Assembly (NCBI GenBank): GCA_964515905.1
Contig: CAZEWK010000086.1
Coordinates: forward strand, 136,001 to 200,000
Source: GCA-2712985 sp964515905
GTDB lineage: Bacteria; Pseudomonadota; Alphaproteobacteria; UBA7887
Reading direction: 5' to 3'
Length of the DNA stretch: 64,000 nt
This document shows, in pieces, positions 17,895-26,186 of this stretch. Position numbers and translations under genes: made by a program. The notes beneath the pieces are model-generated. The model was not told where the DNA came from, made no database searches, and was given only the letters and a program-made list of their open reading frames with translations. The first letter of the stretch is position 1; each line of letters begins with the position of its first letter.

Positions 17895-18154
17895 AATTGG
17901 CAGTCCTTAAAGAATACTTGCGCGATATTGTGAAGATACCGGTGTTAAAGCACAAGGCCCAATAACTCAGTAATTTATGAGGTGCCGATATCAGGGAAAC
18001 ATGTGCTGCAGGCTCCACTTCTCCTACCGCAGGGGGCTATGGGTTTTCCTGTAGTTCTAGAAAGACAAGTTAAGTTGTTGTATGTGCATAGTATGAGTAA
18101 GTTTAGGGCGTGACCACTTGTTCTGCTCTGTGCTTAGACTGGGGGTAAAAGCAT

Positions 18155-18595
18155 ATGTTCCGTATCGTATTAATAATAATTTTTGTGAGTCAGGTTTCTA
18201 CAGTCCTAGCTGATATGCGGGCTGATTCTCTTTTATTGACCGGGGCTCGTTCGAAAAATGTGGGAATGATCGAGTTGGCCTTGAGTCGTGGTGCCGAATT
18301 AAATTCTAAAGATGAGCTGGGTAGAACACCACTCATCTGGGCATCATTTCACGGTGAAATAAAAATCATGGATATCCTGTGGAAAGAAGGCGCTAAGCTT
18401 GATGAGCAAGACTCTATGGGACGCACCGCTCTGATGTGGTCTGCACTTTCCGGGAGATTAAAAGCTATTGAGTTTCTGATAGCAAAAGGTGCAAATTTTA
18501 AGATGCTAGATAGTAAGGGCCTTAGTGCTGCAGAATGGGCGTTGCGAGAAGGTCACGAAGACATAAGTAATGCTTTGCTCCAGTATGAAAACTGA
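18155..18595 (+). CDS. Exported ankyrin-repeat protein
   Basis: 146 residues. The first 19 or so (MFRIVLIIIFVSQVSTVLAD) form a signal peptide with a likely cleavage after the alanine, so the protein should be periplasmic. The rest is about three to four ankyrin repeats, visible from the consensus pieces LGRTPLIWASFHGEIKIMD, MGRTALMWSALSGRLKAIEF and KGLSAAEWALREGHEDIS, each ending with a helix-turn and a G-A loop. Small exported ankyrin proteins are usually protein-binding accessories; no partner is evident. The ATG has a GGGGG stretch upstream. The next gene, a CobD-family membrane protein, starts only 9 nt later, suggesting an operon. Confidence 0.85.
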   Translation: MFRIVLIIIFVSQVSTVLADMRADSLLLTGARSKNVGMIELALSRGAELNSKDELGRTPLIWASFHGEIKIMDILWKEGAKLDEQDSMGRTALMWSALSGRLKAIEFLIAKGANFKMLDSKGLSAAEWALREGHEDISNALLQYEN

Positions 18596-18604
18596 TAAGG
18601 GTTC

Positions 18605-19606
18605 TTGGTTAGACATAGCGTTTATTTCACCTCATATACTGTTTTGAACGTGACCCTCTCAAATTCCTTTCTTCTATTAGTTATTGCAATGTCCATTGAT
18701 CTATATGCGGGAGACTGGGTTGGGGCGAGTGACCGACCGTGGCATCCAAAGCTTTTGCTGACAAGTGGAATCCATTGGTTTGCTCAAAAATTAAATAGGG
18801 TTGATCGCACAAGGCACGTCTTAATGATCCGCGGGATCGTAACTGTGTGCATTTTTTTAGGGTCTGTAACAGTCGCAGGAATATCCATCCACTATCTAGC
18901 ACTTATAAAGCCGATGTTCGGATTGATTGAACTGCTTCTGGTTATTGCGGTGCTTGATCTCCGCAGACCTTGGCAGAAAGCATTAGCACTTGCAGATGCG
19001 ATAGAGCATGGGGGCTTATTAGCAGGGAAACGTTTAATCAGCACCCTTTCAGACAGAGACCCATCCTACGTAGATCAGCCTGAGCTTGCTCGCATTATAG
19101 TAGAAACTATGGCGAACCTTTTCGTTTTACGCGCCGTGGGCCCAGTATTTTCCTATTTATTATTTGGCCTTGCGGGTCTTTACGCACACTGCTTCCTAGT
19201 GTTGTGCTACACCGGGACTGAACGTGCGGCACCATTTTATATGGCAAGCCATTGGTTACATTCTTTGATGGTACAGGTATCAGCAGTGATAAGTGCACCT
19301 CTATTTTTGTTGGCAACTCTGGCGATTCCGGAGGTGCGGTCTAAGGATGCGTTGTTAGGAATGCTTCTTCACCTTCGAAGGTACCCTGCTAAATTCAATA
19401 AACTGATCATAGCAGCAACGGCCTCGGGTCTGGGTCTTTCTTTAGGAGGCCCAAGAAAGTACCTGGCGGGCTTGGTAGAACATCCATGGATTGGCACTGG
19501 GACTCCCGATGCACAGCCCGCACATATACGTGCAGCAGCCAAGTGGTATTTTTACGGTTGTTTGGTCATCTATGGAGTGGTTATAATTTGTTCCTTATTT
19601 TCTTAA
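18605..19606 (+). CDS. Degenerate CobD/CbiB-family membrane protein
   Basis: 333 residues from a TTG start; in-frame GTG (18650) and ATG (18689) are alternatives. Several hydrophobic segments make it an inner-membrane protein. It looks like CobD/CbiB (adenosylcobinamide-phosphate synthase): ASDRPWHPKLLLTSGIH matches the N-terminal DxPxxxHP region, LSDRDPSYVDQPELARIIVE matches the central LxxRDP region, and LSLGGPRKYLAGLVEHPWIG matches the C-terminal LGGPxxY..PW.G signature. However, the central ENxxDG motif is replaced (MANLFVLRA, about 169-177), and the following NTxxSMxG and LDDxxNxxPARL motifs are unrecognisable. I infer it no longer makes cobinamide phosphate. No other clear cobalamin-synthesis gene is present. 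Confidence 0.7.
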   Translation: MVRHSVYFTSYTVLNVTLSNSFLLLVIAMSIDLYAGDWVGASDRPWHPKLLLTSGIHWFAQKLNRVDRTRHVLMIRGIVTVCIFLGSVTVAGISIHYLALIKPMFGLIELLLVIAVLDLRRPWQKALALADAIEHGGLLAGKRLISTLSDRDPSYVDQPELARIIVETMANLFVLRAVGPVFSYLLFGLAGLYAHCFLVLCYTGTERAAPFYMASHWLHSLMVQVSAVISAPLFLLATLAIPEVRSKDALLGMLLHLRRYPAKFNKLIIAATASGLGLSLGGPRKYLAGLVEHPWIGTGTPDAQPAHIRAAAKWYFYGCLVIYGVVIICSLFS

Positions 19607-19612
19607 ATGGCA

Positions 19613-20299
19613 TCACTGAGAGATGTGAAGCGCTGTCTTTAACACGGCGGCACGCTCCGAATCGACAGTCTTGCTATACAGGATTTCTCTAGCTGTTACG
19701 CGTCGACCATAGTAAGCGTGATTGTATGCTTTATCCGGACCGATGTACCCACCGTCTAGGGTCACTCCACCATAAAAACCTTGGCCCCGTGCAAAGGCTA
19801 AAATATCGTAGTCTAGGTTCAGTGTAGTTGCACTCTCTATGGTGCTCCCAATAAGCCCTATCGAAATGCCCGCTTCGCCACCCAAAGTGGCAGTCCCTGT
19901 CGCAATCCGCTCTAAGGCGCCTTCCGTCATCACGAGCAGCATTACTTCTAATTTTTCAACTCCGATCTGTATCCCAATGCTAGCTTCTCCCATTGCACAA
20001 AAAGATGGTGCTGACCACTCGCCTGTGCTGCTATCTCGTGCCAATACCAGGCACTGGCCGGCACTACCCCCGACAACGATACCAGCTCTTATCACATCGG
20101 GCGCCAGCACCACCCCTTTAGCGCGAGAGAAGTGTCCTTGATACGTAGACCATTTAGGATCCATCAAAAGTGATTTTGCCAGGGCTGCTGAATCTTCAAC
20201 TAACTTTTGAGGATCATTAGCAAGAGTTTTTAACGGAAACGACGCCATTAAGAGCAAGGCGAATACTATTGATTGGATTATAAGAATAGGTTGTTTCAT
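19613..20299 (-). CDS. SYLF/YSC84-domain exported protein
   Basis: 228 residues from the ATG at 20299; the frame runs further upstream, but this start gives a proper signal peptide (MKQPILIIQSIVFALLLMAS followed by FPLKTLAND). The mature part is a SYLF (Ysc84 actin-binding/lipid-binding) domain: FSRAKGVVLAPDVIRAGIVV, a glycine-rich middle, and the conserved C-terminal FARGQGFYGGVTLDGGYIGP with YYGRRVTAREIL. SYLF proteins bind lipids in eukaryotes; bacterial ones are mostly uncharacterised exported proteins. Its stop lies 6 nt from the convergent CobD-like gene. It may be in one transcript with the ABC exporter and phosphatase upstream. Confidence 0.85.
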   Translation of the reverse strand: MKQPILIIQSIVFALLLMASFPLKTLANDPQKLVEDSAALAKSLLMDPKWSTYQGHFSRAKGVVLAPDVIRAGIVVGGSAGQCLVLARDSSTGEWSAPSFCAMGEASIGIQIGVEKLEVMLLVMTEGALERIATGTATLGGEAGISIGLIGSTIESATTLNLDYDILAFARGQGFYGGVTLDGGYIGPDKAYNHAYYGRRVTAREILYSKTVDSERAAVLKTALHISQ

Positions 20300-20363
20300 A
20301 GTCTGACCCCATGGTTTATTGGAGGGTGGCTGCCAGCTTACAATACCATATACAGTAGCGATA

Positions 20364-21011
20364 TCACCATCTAGGTACAAGATTTGTATATTTAATGCGC
20401 CAAGGCCGCTCTGGTCCTGGTCCAGGCTCGTGGTCGATTCGTGTCACAGAAAGGTTATCTGTTTCAAAACTATGGTAGTCGGTTGGATCGAGCCCTAGGG
20501 CATGCCCTAGGGCCGCACGAATTGTTCCGCCGTGTGCTACCGCTATAATATCCTGACCTGAATGTTTTAAAGTTAAGCGTTCTATGACTTCAGTGACACG
20601 GGATATTAGATCAAGGTAGCTTTCACCACCTGGTGGTCTGTTTTGTACCGTGGTAAACCAGAAGCGATGGTGATGGGGTGCAGCTAAAGCTGGGATGGCC
20701 GTGTATAAATGTCCGTGCCAGTTCCCAAAATTTTGTTCCGCAAGATTTGGCTCTATCGTGGGTTCCGATGCAGTGAGTCCAGCTGCAAAAATGGCACTAA
20801 GTGTTTGTTGTGTGCGTTGTAGGTTGCTTCGGACGCAGATTGCTTTGCTCGGCAACAGTTTTGCTAGGGCCTTAAATACAATTGGATTGTTGATCTCTGC
20901 TGGAATATCAGAAGATCCATAAAGTCGACCTTGATTCTCTGTGACCGGTGCATGTCTAACCCACCACCATCGGGTAATAGGATCATCGGTGAGAGAAAGT
21001 TTGTGGTTCAT
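20364..21011 (-). CDS. Histidine phosphatase family protein (CobC/alpha-ribazole-phosphatase-like)
   Basis: 215 residues. The phosphohistidine is in WWWVRHAPVTENQGRLYGS (RHA in place of the more common RHG), the second catalytic Arg in SNLQRTQQT, the acid in LAEQNFGNWHG, and the second His in AVAHGGTIRAALG. This RHAPV...G..YG.SD pattern is the type often annotated as alpha-ribazole phosphatase (CobC) in Alphaproteobacteria, but substrate specificity in this superfamily cannot be read reliably. All catalytic residues are intact. It starts inside the ABC permease stop (ATGA overlap), so it is co-translated with the exporter. A CobD-family relative lies under 1 kb away. Confidence 0.83.
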   Translation of the reverse strand: MNHKLSLTDDPITRWWWVRHAPVTENQGRLYGSSDIPAEINNPIVFKALAKLLPSKAICVRSNLQRTQQTLSAIFAAGLTASEPTIEPNLAEQNFGNWHGHLYTAIPALAAPHHHRFWFTTVQNRPPGGESYLDLISRVTEVIERLTLKHSGQDIIAVAHGGTIRAALGHALGLDPTDYHSFETDNLSVTRIDHEPGPGPERPWRIKYTNLVPRW

Positions 21012-21817
21012 TCGCCTAATTGCAGGAGTTGTCCGTTTATCTTAGCGTGTTTCAATATGGAGTAGAAGATAGCAATACTGATTGAGACAAACAAAACATT
21101 AAGTGCGGATGCATTAATCAATAAATCAATACGAAAAACCCCGTCAATCAGTATAGTTCTCATTCCATCAAAGATATGGGTCGATGGCATCAAGGTTGCC
21201 AACGGTTGTAACCACTGGGGTAGCACAGATATTGGGTAGTATACTCCACTTATGGGCTGAACCAGAAAAATTGCGGCCCACCCTAAACTTTCTGCTCCTT
21301 GCCCAAACCGTAAAACCAGAGCACTTACTATTAAGCCAAGTGACCAACCCATGATAATCAAATTTACAAAAAAAGATGCCAGAGGGAGGCCCAAGTCAAA
21401 TACAGATACATCAAAGAAAAGAATTGCTAGTAATGCCGCTCCACCAACACCGATAAACGTACGTATGAGGCTAACAAACAGTAAAGCGAGGATTAGTTCT
21501 CCTGTCCGAAGAGGTGTGACAAATAGGTGGCCTAAATTACGAGACCAAATTTCCTCAAGGAAGCTTAAAAATAGACTAATCTGGCCACGAAACATCACGT
21601 CCCATAGCAGAACCGCAGATATAAGAATGCCCGTGGCCTGTGCAACCCAGGAACTGTGATTTTGAAAAAAAAGAGTGATGAATCCCCAAAGTGCCATCTG
21701 CAACGTGGGCCAATAAATTAATTCTACGATTCTTGGCCAGGATCCCCGTATTAAATAGTAATGACGAAGCGCCATAGCCCATATGCGAATTACAGACTGT
21801 GAAATCATTCTTCTCAT
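21008..21817 (-). CDS. ABC-2 type exporter permease
   Basis: 269 residues with about six membrane segments and no soluble domain of note. The pattern MVQPISGVYYPISVLPQWLQ-like (here FLVQPISGVYYPISVLPQW) followed by ATLMPSTHIFDGMRTIL is the ABC-2 permease signature seen in NodJ/DrrB-type exporters. The preceding gene supplies the ATPase, overlapping by 4 nt (ATGA), and the histidine phosphatase gene overlaps its end in the same way. The transported compound is unknown. Confidence 0.87.
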   Translation of the reverse strand: MRRMISQSVIRIWAMALRHYYLIRGSWPRIVELIYWPTLQMALWGFITLFFQNHSSWVAQATGILISAVLLWDVMFRGQISLFLSFLEEIWSRNLGHLFVTPLRTGELILALLFVSLIRTFIGVGGAALLAILFFDVSVFDLGLPLASFFVNLIIMGWSLGLIVSALVLRFGQGAESLGWAAIFLVQPISGVYYPISVLPQWLQPLATLMPSTHIFDGMRTILIDGVFRIDLLINASALNVLFVSISIAIFYSILKHAKINGQLLQLGE

Positions 21818-22566
21818 CGATTAGGTTTGTTAGAAGTTGTTGGGCTCCGGACTATATCCAAAAACACTTCTTCAAGAGTGTCTTTTCCGGAATGATTGAT
21901 TAACTCCTTCGGGGCTCCACGCTCAATTATTTCCCCAGACTTTAGAATCAGCAGATTATCGCAAAGACGCTCTACCTCAGCCATATTGTGTGACGCTAGA
22001 ATGATGGTTGCGTTGCGGTTGCGCCGATAGTTTTCTAAATATTCTCTTATTATGTCAGCCGTATCTGGATCCATCGAAGCAGTGGGTTCGTCTAGTAAAA
22101 GAAGGCGGGGTTCATTTATCAGAGCTTTTGCTAGAGCCACTCTAGTTTTTTGTCCGGCAGAGAGTTTGCCTGCGGGTCGATCAAGAAAACTGGTTAAATT
22201 AAAGTCGTGGGCAAGAGCCTTCACTCGTTCCTGCACCTTTGGGAGACCATACAAGTGCCCATATACCGTCAGATTTTCGCGTACCGTTAGCCGGTGAGGT
22301 AAATCAACGTAAGGTGAAGAAAAATTCATCCAAGGTAGTACACGATGCCTATTGTTAACCATGTCTTCACCAAAAATTTTGATTGCTCCAGAACTAGGTA
22401 GTAGAAGCCCTAATAACATTCCAAGAGTCGTAGTTTTCCCAGCGCCGTTCCCTCCAAGCAAACCGACGGTAGCCCCCTGACCCACGTCAAAACTTATGTC
22501 ATTTACTGCATTTACATTCCCGAACTTTTTAGTTAGTCGGTATACGTTGATGATAGTTTTTGACAT
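21814..22566 (-). CDS. ABC exporter ATP-binding protein
   Basis: 250 residues, one nucleotide-binding domain. Walker A is LLGGNGAGKTTTLGMLLG (about 33-50), the signature is LSAGQKTRVALAKAL (a variant of LSGGQ), Walker B is RLLLLDEPTASMDPD, and the switch histidine is in ILASHNMAEVERLCD. It is of the DrrA/NodI/CcmA subclass paired with ABC-2 permeases, and the permease follows with a 4-nt overlap. The promoter should lie in the 50-nt gap after the TVP38 gene or further upstream. Confidence 0.92.
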   Translation of the reverse strand: MSKTIINVYRLTKKFGNVNAVNDISFDVGQGATVGLLGGNGAGKTTTLGMLLGLLLPSSGAIKIFGEDMVNNRHRVLPWMNFSSPYVDLPHRLTVRENLTVYGHLYGLPKVQERVKALAHDFNLTSFLDRPAGKLSAGQKTRVALAKALINEPRLLLLDEPTASMDPDTADIIREYLENYRRNRNATIILASHNMAEVERLCDNLLILKSGEIIERGAPKELINHSGKDTLEEVFLDIVRSPTTSNKPNR

Positions 22567-22617
22567 ATAGATCTAATCAAGTGGTGAGCAATAGGAAAAG
22601 TAGGGATGTAACAACAG

Positions 22618-23358
22618 TCATTTTTTGTTTGATCGCTTCCTCATTACGCTTTTATAAACAACAGGAGTTGCTGCTAGTGCGGCAAGACCTATAAGAGAAG
22701 CGATGATTTTCGGGGTAAATATTTTTTGTAATAATAGACCATCCTTTGCTTCAACGATCTCTTCAAGTCCCGCACCAAACAAGGAAACAATGTATACAGC
22801 AGGGACAATCCCAAAAGTGGTAGCGAATACAAAGATCTTAAGTTTTACTCGAAATAGCGCTGCGCCAATATTCACCATTCCAAATGGGAAGAGCGGAACC
22901 AGGCGGAGAATGAACAGGTAAGTCAAAGCATTTCGCTGAAAGCCAAACTCCATTTTTTGAATTAGCCGTCCGGATCGATTGCGGAAGGCTTCCCCTAGGG
23001 AGTATTTGGCGCATAGGAATACGATAGTTGCACCTGTTGTTGCGCTGATAACAGTAATAATCGTTCCCCAGAAGGGACCGAATAAAAACCCCCCTACTAA
23101 TGTCAAAATAATTGGACCAGGAACCGACATGAGTACTACACCGACATAAACCGAAAAGAAGGTTAAAATTGCCAGCAGGCGATCACTACTGACCCATTCC
23201 GTAAGTTGCTCATGGTGCGCTTGTAGGGATTCAATACGCAGATATTGGCCAATATCTAAAATAAATGCAGCAGCTGCCAACAATATTAGAACAAATAGGG
23301 GTAGTAACCGTAACCACATATGTTGAGCTCTGCTACGTAGTTTTTTTGAGGGAACCAT
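22618..23358 (-). CDS. TVP38/TMEM64 family (DedA-superfamily, SNARE-associated) membrane protein
   Basis: 246 residues from the ATG at 23358 (MVPSKKLRSRAQHMWLRLLP); the frame opens earlier, but the upstream part is low in hydrophobicity and unlike the family. There are about six membrane segments. The conserved family core is VLMSVPGPIILTLVGGFLFG then PFWGTIITVISATTGATIVF (the G-x-F-G-x-x-x-G loop) and RLVPLFPFGMVNIGAALFRV. Bacterial members are implicated in membrane lipid or membrane-potential homeostasis; no specific substrate is established. It is divergent from rpmH. Confidence 0.87.
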   Translation of the reverse strand: MVPSKKLRSRAQHMWLRLLPLFVLILLAAAAFILDIGQYLRIESLQAHHEQLTEWVSSDRLLAILTFFSVYVGVVLMSVPGPIILTLVGGFLFGPFWGTIITVISATTGATIVFLCAKYSLGEAFRNRSGRLIQKMEFGFQRNALTYLFILRLVPLFPFGMVNIGAALFRVKLKIFVFATTFGIVPAVYIVSLFGAGLEEIVEAKDGLLLQKIFTPKIIASLIGLAALAATPVVYKSVMRKRSNKK

Positions 23359-23566
23359 AAATAGTTTCTCTGTCTTTGGTGGGAAATTACAATGGTCGGG
23401 CAGCAATCCGCCTCGCAGGAAAGGTTTATAACCCTTTGAAGTTATTGGTAAAAGGTTGTTTTTATACATATAACAAATAAACACTGGTTAATTTCTACCA
23501 ACTTTTTCTTCCCGACAAGTCGAAAGTGCAAGTTTAATTTATCATCGCTAAGGTTTGTGATGTGAA

Positions 23567-23595
23567 TTGACTTAAATATGATGACCTCGTATATA
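23567..23595 (+). promoter_or_regulatory. Sigma-70-type promoter for rpmH-rnpA-yidD-yidC
   Basis: A near-consensus pair: TTGACT at 23567-23572 and TATATA at 23590-23595, separated by exactly 17 nt. It lies 36 nt upstream of the GTG start of rpmH, on the same strand, in a gap where no gene is present. It is the strongest core promoter I found in the window, as expected for a ribosomal-protein operon. Confidence 0.8.
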
Positions 23596-23630
23596 GCCGC
23601 TCATTCAATACTTGTTTTGGGGGCGGCTTA

Positions 23631-23765
23631 GTGAAACGTACCTATCAACCGAGCGTTTTAGTTCGAAAGCGCAGACATGGATTCCGCGCACGTATGGCAT
23701 CTGTGGCTGGCCGCAGAATTCTATCTAGAAGGCGGGCTAGAGGGCGCAAGCGGCTGTCTGCCTGA
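23631..23765 (+). CDS. rpmH: Large ribosomal subunit protein bL34
   Basis: 44 residues from a GTG start: MKRTYQPSVLVRKRRHGFRA then RMASVAGRRILSRRRARGRK and RLSA. This is the alphaproteobacterial L34 sequence with three to five substitutions in the middle. It is too short for many ORF screens. A consensus promoter is placed 36 nt upstream, and rnpA follows after 15 nt, the canonical rpmH-rnpA pairing. Confidence 0.98.
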   Translation: MKRTYQPSVLVRKRRHGFRARMASVAGRRILSRRRARGRKRLSA

Positions 23766-23780
23766 ACTGCTGAAGGGCCC

Positions 23781-24143
23781 ATGTCAAGGCTCAAAAAACG
23801 AAAAGATTTTTTACGCCTAAGTAAATCTGGCCGGAAGGCGGGGACAAGGCATTTGTTGCTTCAAGTCGCTCCAAGACCAACAGATGTGTTGATACAGTCG
23901 GGCCCGCGTGTTGGATTGACGGCAAGCCGCAGAGTGGGTGGTGCTGTTCAGCGTAATAGAGCTCGCCGACGTCTGTCATCCCTGGCGAACCAGGTTATAA
24001 ACTCACATGCGATGTATGATCAGGATTATGTTTTGATAGCGCGTAGAACAATATTGGATGCTCCTTTTTCTCAACTCACGCGTGAGCTCGAAAAAGTTTT
24101 AGATAGGCTTAATATTCGCCGACCCCTGTCGGACAGTCAGTAG
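23781..24143 (+). CDS. rnpA: Ribonuclease P protein component
   Basis: 120 residues, the usual length. It is the protein cofactor of RNase P, which removes tRNA 5' leaders. The RNR motif that contacts the RNA is in AVQRNRARRRL (about 55-65), preceded by RVGLTASRRVGG, and the early LKKRKDFLRLSKSGRK is typical. A further basic helix and YDQDYVLIARR precede the C-terminus. ATG at 23781 is 15 nt after the rpmH stop and 16 nt separate its end from yidD. Confidence 0.97.
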   Translation: MSRLKKRKDFLRLSKSGRKAGTRHLLLQVAPRPTDVLIQSGPRVGLTASRRVGGAVQRNRARRRLSSLANQVINSHAMYDQDYVLIARRTILDAPFSQLTRELEKVLDRLNIRRPLSDSQ

Positions 24144-24159
24144 CCGGGGGTCTGGACGG

Positions 24160-24432
24160 ATGAGCCCTCTCGCCTTTGGGATGCGTTGTTTGGTGTACGG
24201 ATACCGTCTGCTGATTTCGCCTTGGTTGCCACCAGCATGTCGTTTCATGCCTAACTGTTCATCATATGCACTTGAGGCTCTCACGGAACATGGCGCAATC
24301 CGCGGTGGGTGGCTAATTATAAAGCGGATTTCTAAATGTCATCCTTGGGGAGGTAGTGGTTTTGATCCGGTGCCAGATGCTAGAAAGCACCGTTCTTTGA
24401 GCTCCGGGGAGTCAGGACTTACGAATGAATGA
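24160..24432 (+). CDS. yidD: Membrane protein insertion efficiency factor YidD
   Basis: 90 residues. YidD is a small membrane-associated protein that improves insertion by YidC. The hallmark is PPACRFMPNCSSYALEALTE followed by GAIRGGWLIIKRISKCHPWG and GFDPVPD, with three conserved cysteines. The C-terminal tail after the core is a little longer than usual and its last codons overlap the yidC start by 8 nt. Order rpmH-rnpA-yidD-yidC is canonical. Confidence 0.95.
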   Translation: MSPLAFGMRCLVYGYRLLISPWLPPACRFMPNCSSYALEALTEHGAIRGGWLIIKRISKCHPWGGSGFDPVPDARKHRSLSSGESGLTNE

Positions 24433-26182
24433 ACAGCGAAACCTGCTCTTAGCAATTATTGTGTCCGTCGCTATCCTATTTGGGTTTCAGATCGCGTTTG
24501 GTCCGCAGGAGGCAGAGGTAAGAAATGAATCGTTGGGGGAAGAAACATATGTTGACAATTTACCAACGAGAGAAAGTGCTGAGACTAATTTACCAACAAG
24601 ACGCAATATTGAAAACCTTAGTGACAGCCAAATGGATGCTGAGGGCGGTGGGTCGCAAAGTATAGCTGCACCTATTCAGAATCCCCGTATTCCGATTAAT
24701 CCAGAGATATTGGGTGCTAATATTTCGGGTTCTATTGCTTTGAAGGGAGGGCGGATCGACGATGTTGTTCTGAACAAATACCGCGAAACGGTTGACGCCG
24801 GTAGTCCCAATATAGCGCTGCTATCTCCTAGTGAAACGAGGCAACCTTACTACGCAGATTTTGGTTGGGTAGCTGAGTCTGGGGCTAGTGTATTACTTCC
24901 AGGCCCTGAAACGGTCTGGAGTACCGACCAGAGAGCATTATCTCCAGGAAATCCAGTGACGTTGAATTGGAAAAATGGTGAAGGGTTATTGTTTCAGAGA
25001 CACATCTCTATTGACGAGCATTACATGTTCACTATCACCGATCGGGTTTTCAACGACGGTGAACAATCCTTGCAATTATATCCTTACGGTCTTATCAGCC
25101 GAACTAACGAACCAGACACCCTTGGTTTCTTCATACTTCATGAGGGTCCACTCGGTGTGTTTGATGAAACCTTGCATGAATTAGACTACGACGATTTACG
25201 TGACAAACCGACTCAATCATTTGAAAGCACAGGCGGATGGATAGGTATAACTGATAAGTATTGGCTTGCAGCGTTAATTCCAGATCAATCTCGCTCTATG
25301 AATAGCCGTTTTTTTTATGGAAAGGATTACGATGATGAAAAATTCCAAGTTGACTATTTGCTTGATGGACAATTGCTATCGCCGCAAGGGACTATAGAGG
25401 TCACCAATCGTCTATTTGCTGGAGCAAAAAAGGTTACCTTACTCGACGAATATGAGAGAGAATTAGGGATAGCACGGTTTGATTTGGCTGTGGACTTTGG
25501 TTGGTTCTATTTTCTCACAAAACCCTTATTTTATTTACTTCACTATCTTACAGGGTATTTAGGCAACATCGGCTTGGCCATTTTATCAGTAACCGTAATT
25601 ATCAAATTAATTTTCTTTCCCCTTGCCAACAAATCTTATGTGGCAATGAGCAAACTGAAAAAGTTACAGCCAGAGATGATGAAGCTGCGTGAGAAGTTTG
25701 GTGATGACAAAATGCGGCTCAATCAGGAAATGATGACCCTTTATAAGAGTGAAGGAGCGAATCCTCTTGCTGGGTGTTTGCCAATTATCATCCAGATCCC
25801 AGTATTTTTTGCTCTCTATAAAGTCTTATTTGTCACAATTGAGATGCGGCAAGCTCCGTTTTATGGGTGGATTAAAGATCTTTCCGCTCCCGACCCAACT
25901 ACTATATTCAACTTATTCGGTTTAATCCCATTCAATCCGCCTGATTTTTTAACTATTGGTCTTTGGCCGCTGGCCATGGGATTTACAATGTGGTTGCAGC
26001 AAAAACTCAATCCAACCCCTCCAGACCCCATGCAGGCACGAATCATGATGATGTTGCCAATAGTATTTACTTTCTTGTTTGCGGCATTCCCTGCTGGATT
26101 GGTGTTGTACTGGACATGGAACAATGTCCTCTCCATTCTACAGCAATGGGTCATAATGCGGCGAATGGGCGTTAGGGCCTAA
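24425..26182 (+). CDS. yidC: Membrane protein insertase YidC
   Basis: 585 residues, the Gram-negative form. It starts with an inner-membrane segment (RNLLLAIIVSVAILFGFQIA), then a large periplasmic domain (about 30-350), then the five-helix insertase core with LTGYLGNIGLAILSVTVIIK, the KLKKLQPEMMKLREKFGDDK amphipathic hairpin, NPLAGCLPIIIQIPVFFALY and the C-terminal PAGLVLYWTWNNVLSILQQW. Near residues 44-60 a NLPTR unit occurs twice, from a direct repeat of AATTTACCAAC, in the poorly conserved linker. It is preceded and overlapped by yidD and followed by engB after 4 nt. Confidence 0.96.
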   Translation: MNEQRNLLLAIIVSVAILFGFQIAFGPQEAEVRNESLGEETYVDNLPTRESAETNLPTRRNIENLSDSQMDAEGGGSQSIAAPIQNPRIPINPEILGANISGSIALKGGRIDDVVLNKYRETVDAGSPNIALLSPSETRQPYYADFGWVAESGASVLLPGPETVWSTDQRALSPGNPVTLNWKNGEGLLFQRHISIDEHYMFTITDRVFNDGEQSLQLYPYGLISRTNEPDTLGFFILHEGPLGVFDETLHELDYDDLRDKPTQSFESTGGWIGITDKYWLAALIPDQSRSMNSRFFYGKDYDDEKFQVDYLLDGQLLSPQGTIEVTNRLFAGAKKVTLLDEYERELGIARFDLAVDFGWFYFLTKPLFYLLHYLTGYLGNIGLAILSVTVIIKLIFFPLANKSYVAMSKLKKLQPEMMKLREKFGDDKMRLNQEMMTLYKSEGANPLAGCLPIIIQIPVFFALYKVLFVTIEMRQAPFYGWIKDLSAPDPTTIFNLFGLIPFNPPDFLTIGLWPLAMGFTMWLQQKLNPTPPDPMQARIMMMLPIVFTFLFAAFPAGLVLYWTWNNVLSILQQWVIMRRMGVRA

Positions 26183-26186
26183 CTAA

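Noticed and set aside
24557..24602. Direct repeat AATTTACCAAC in yidC as a mobile or regulatory element
   Set aside because: It only duplicates a NLPTR unit in the unconserved linker of YidC, in frame, and is most simply a small tandem duplication.
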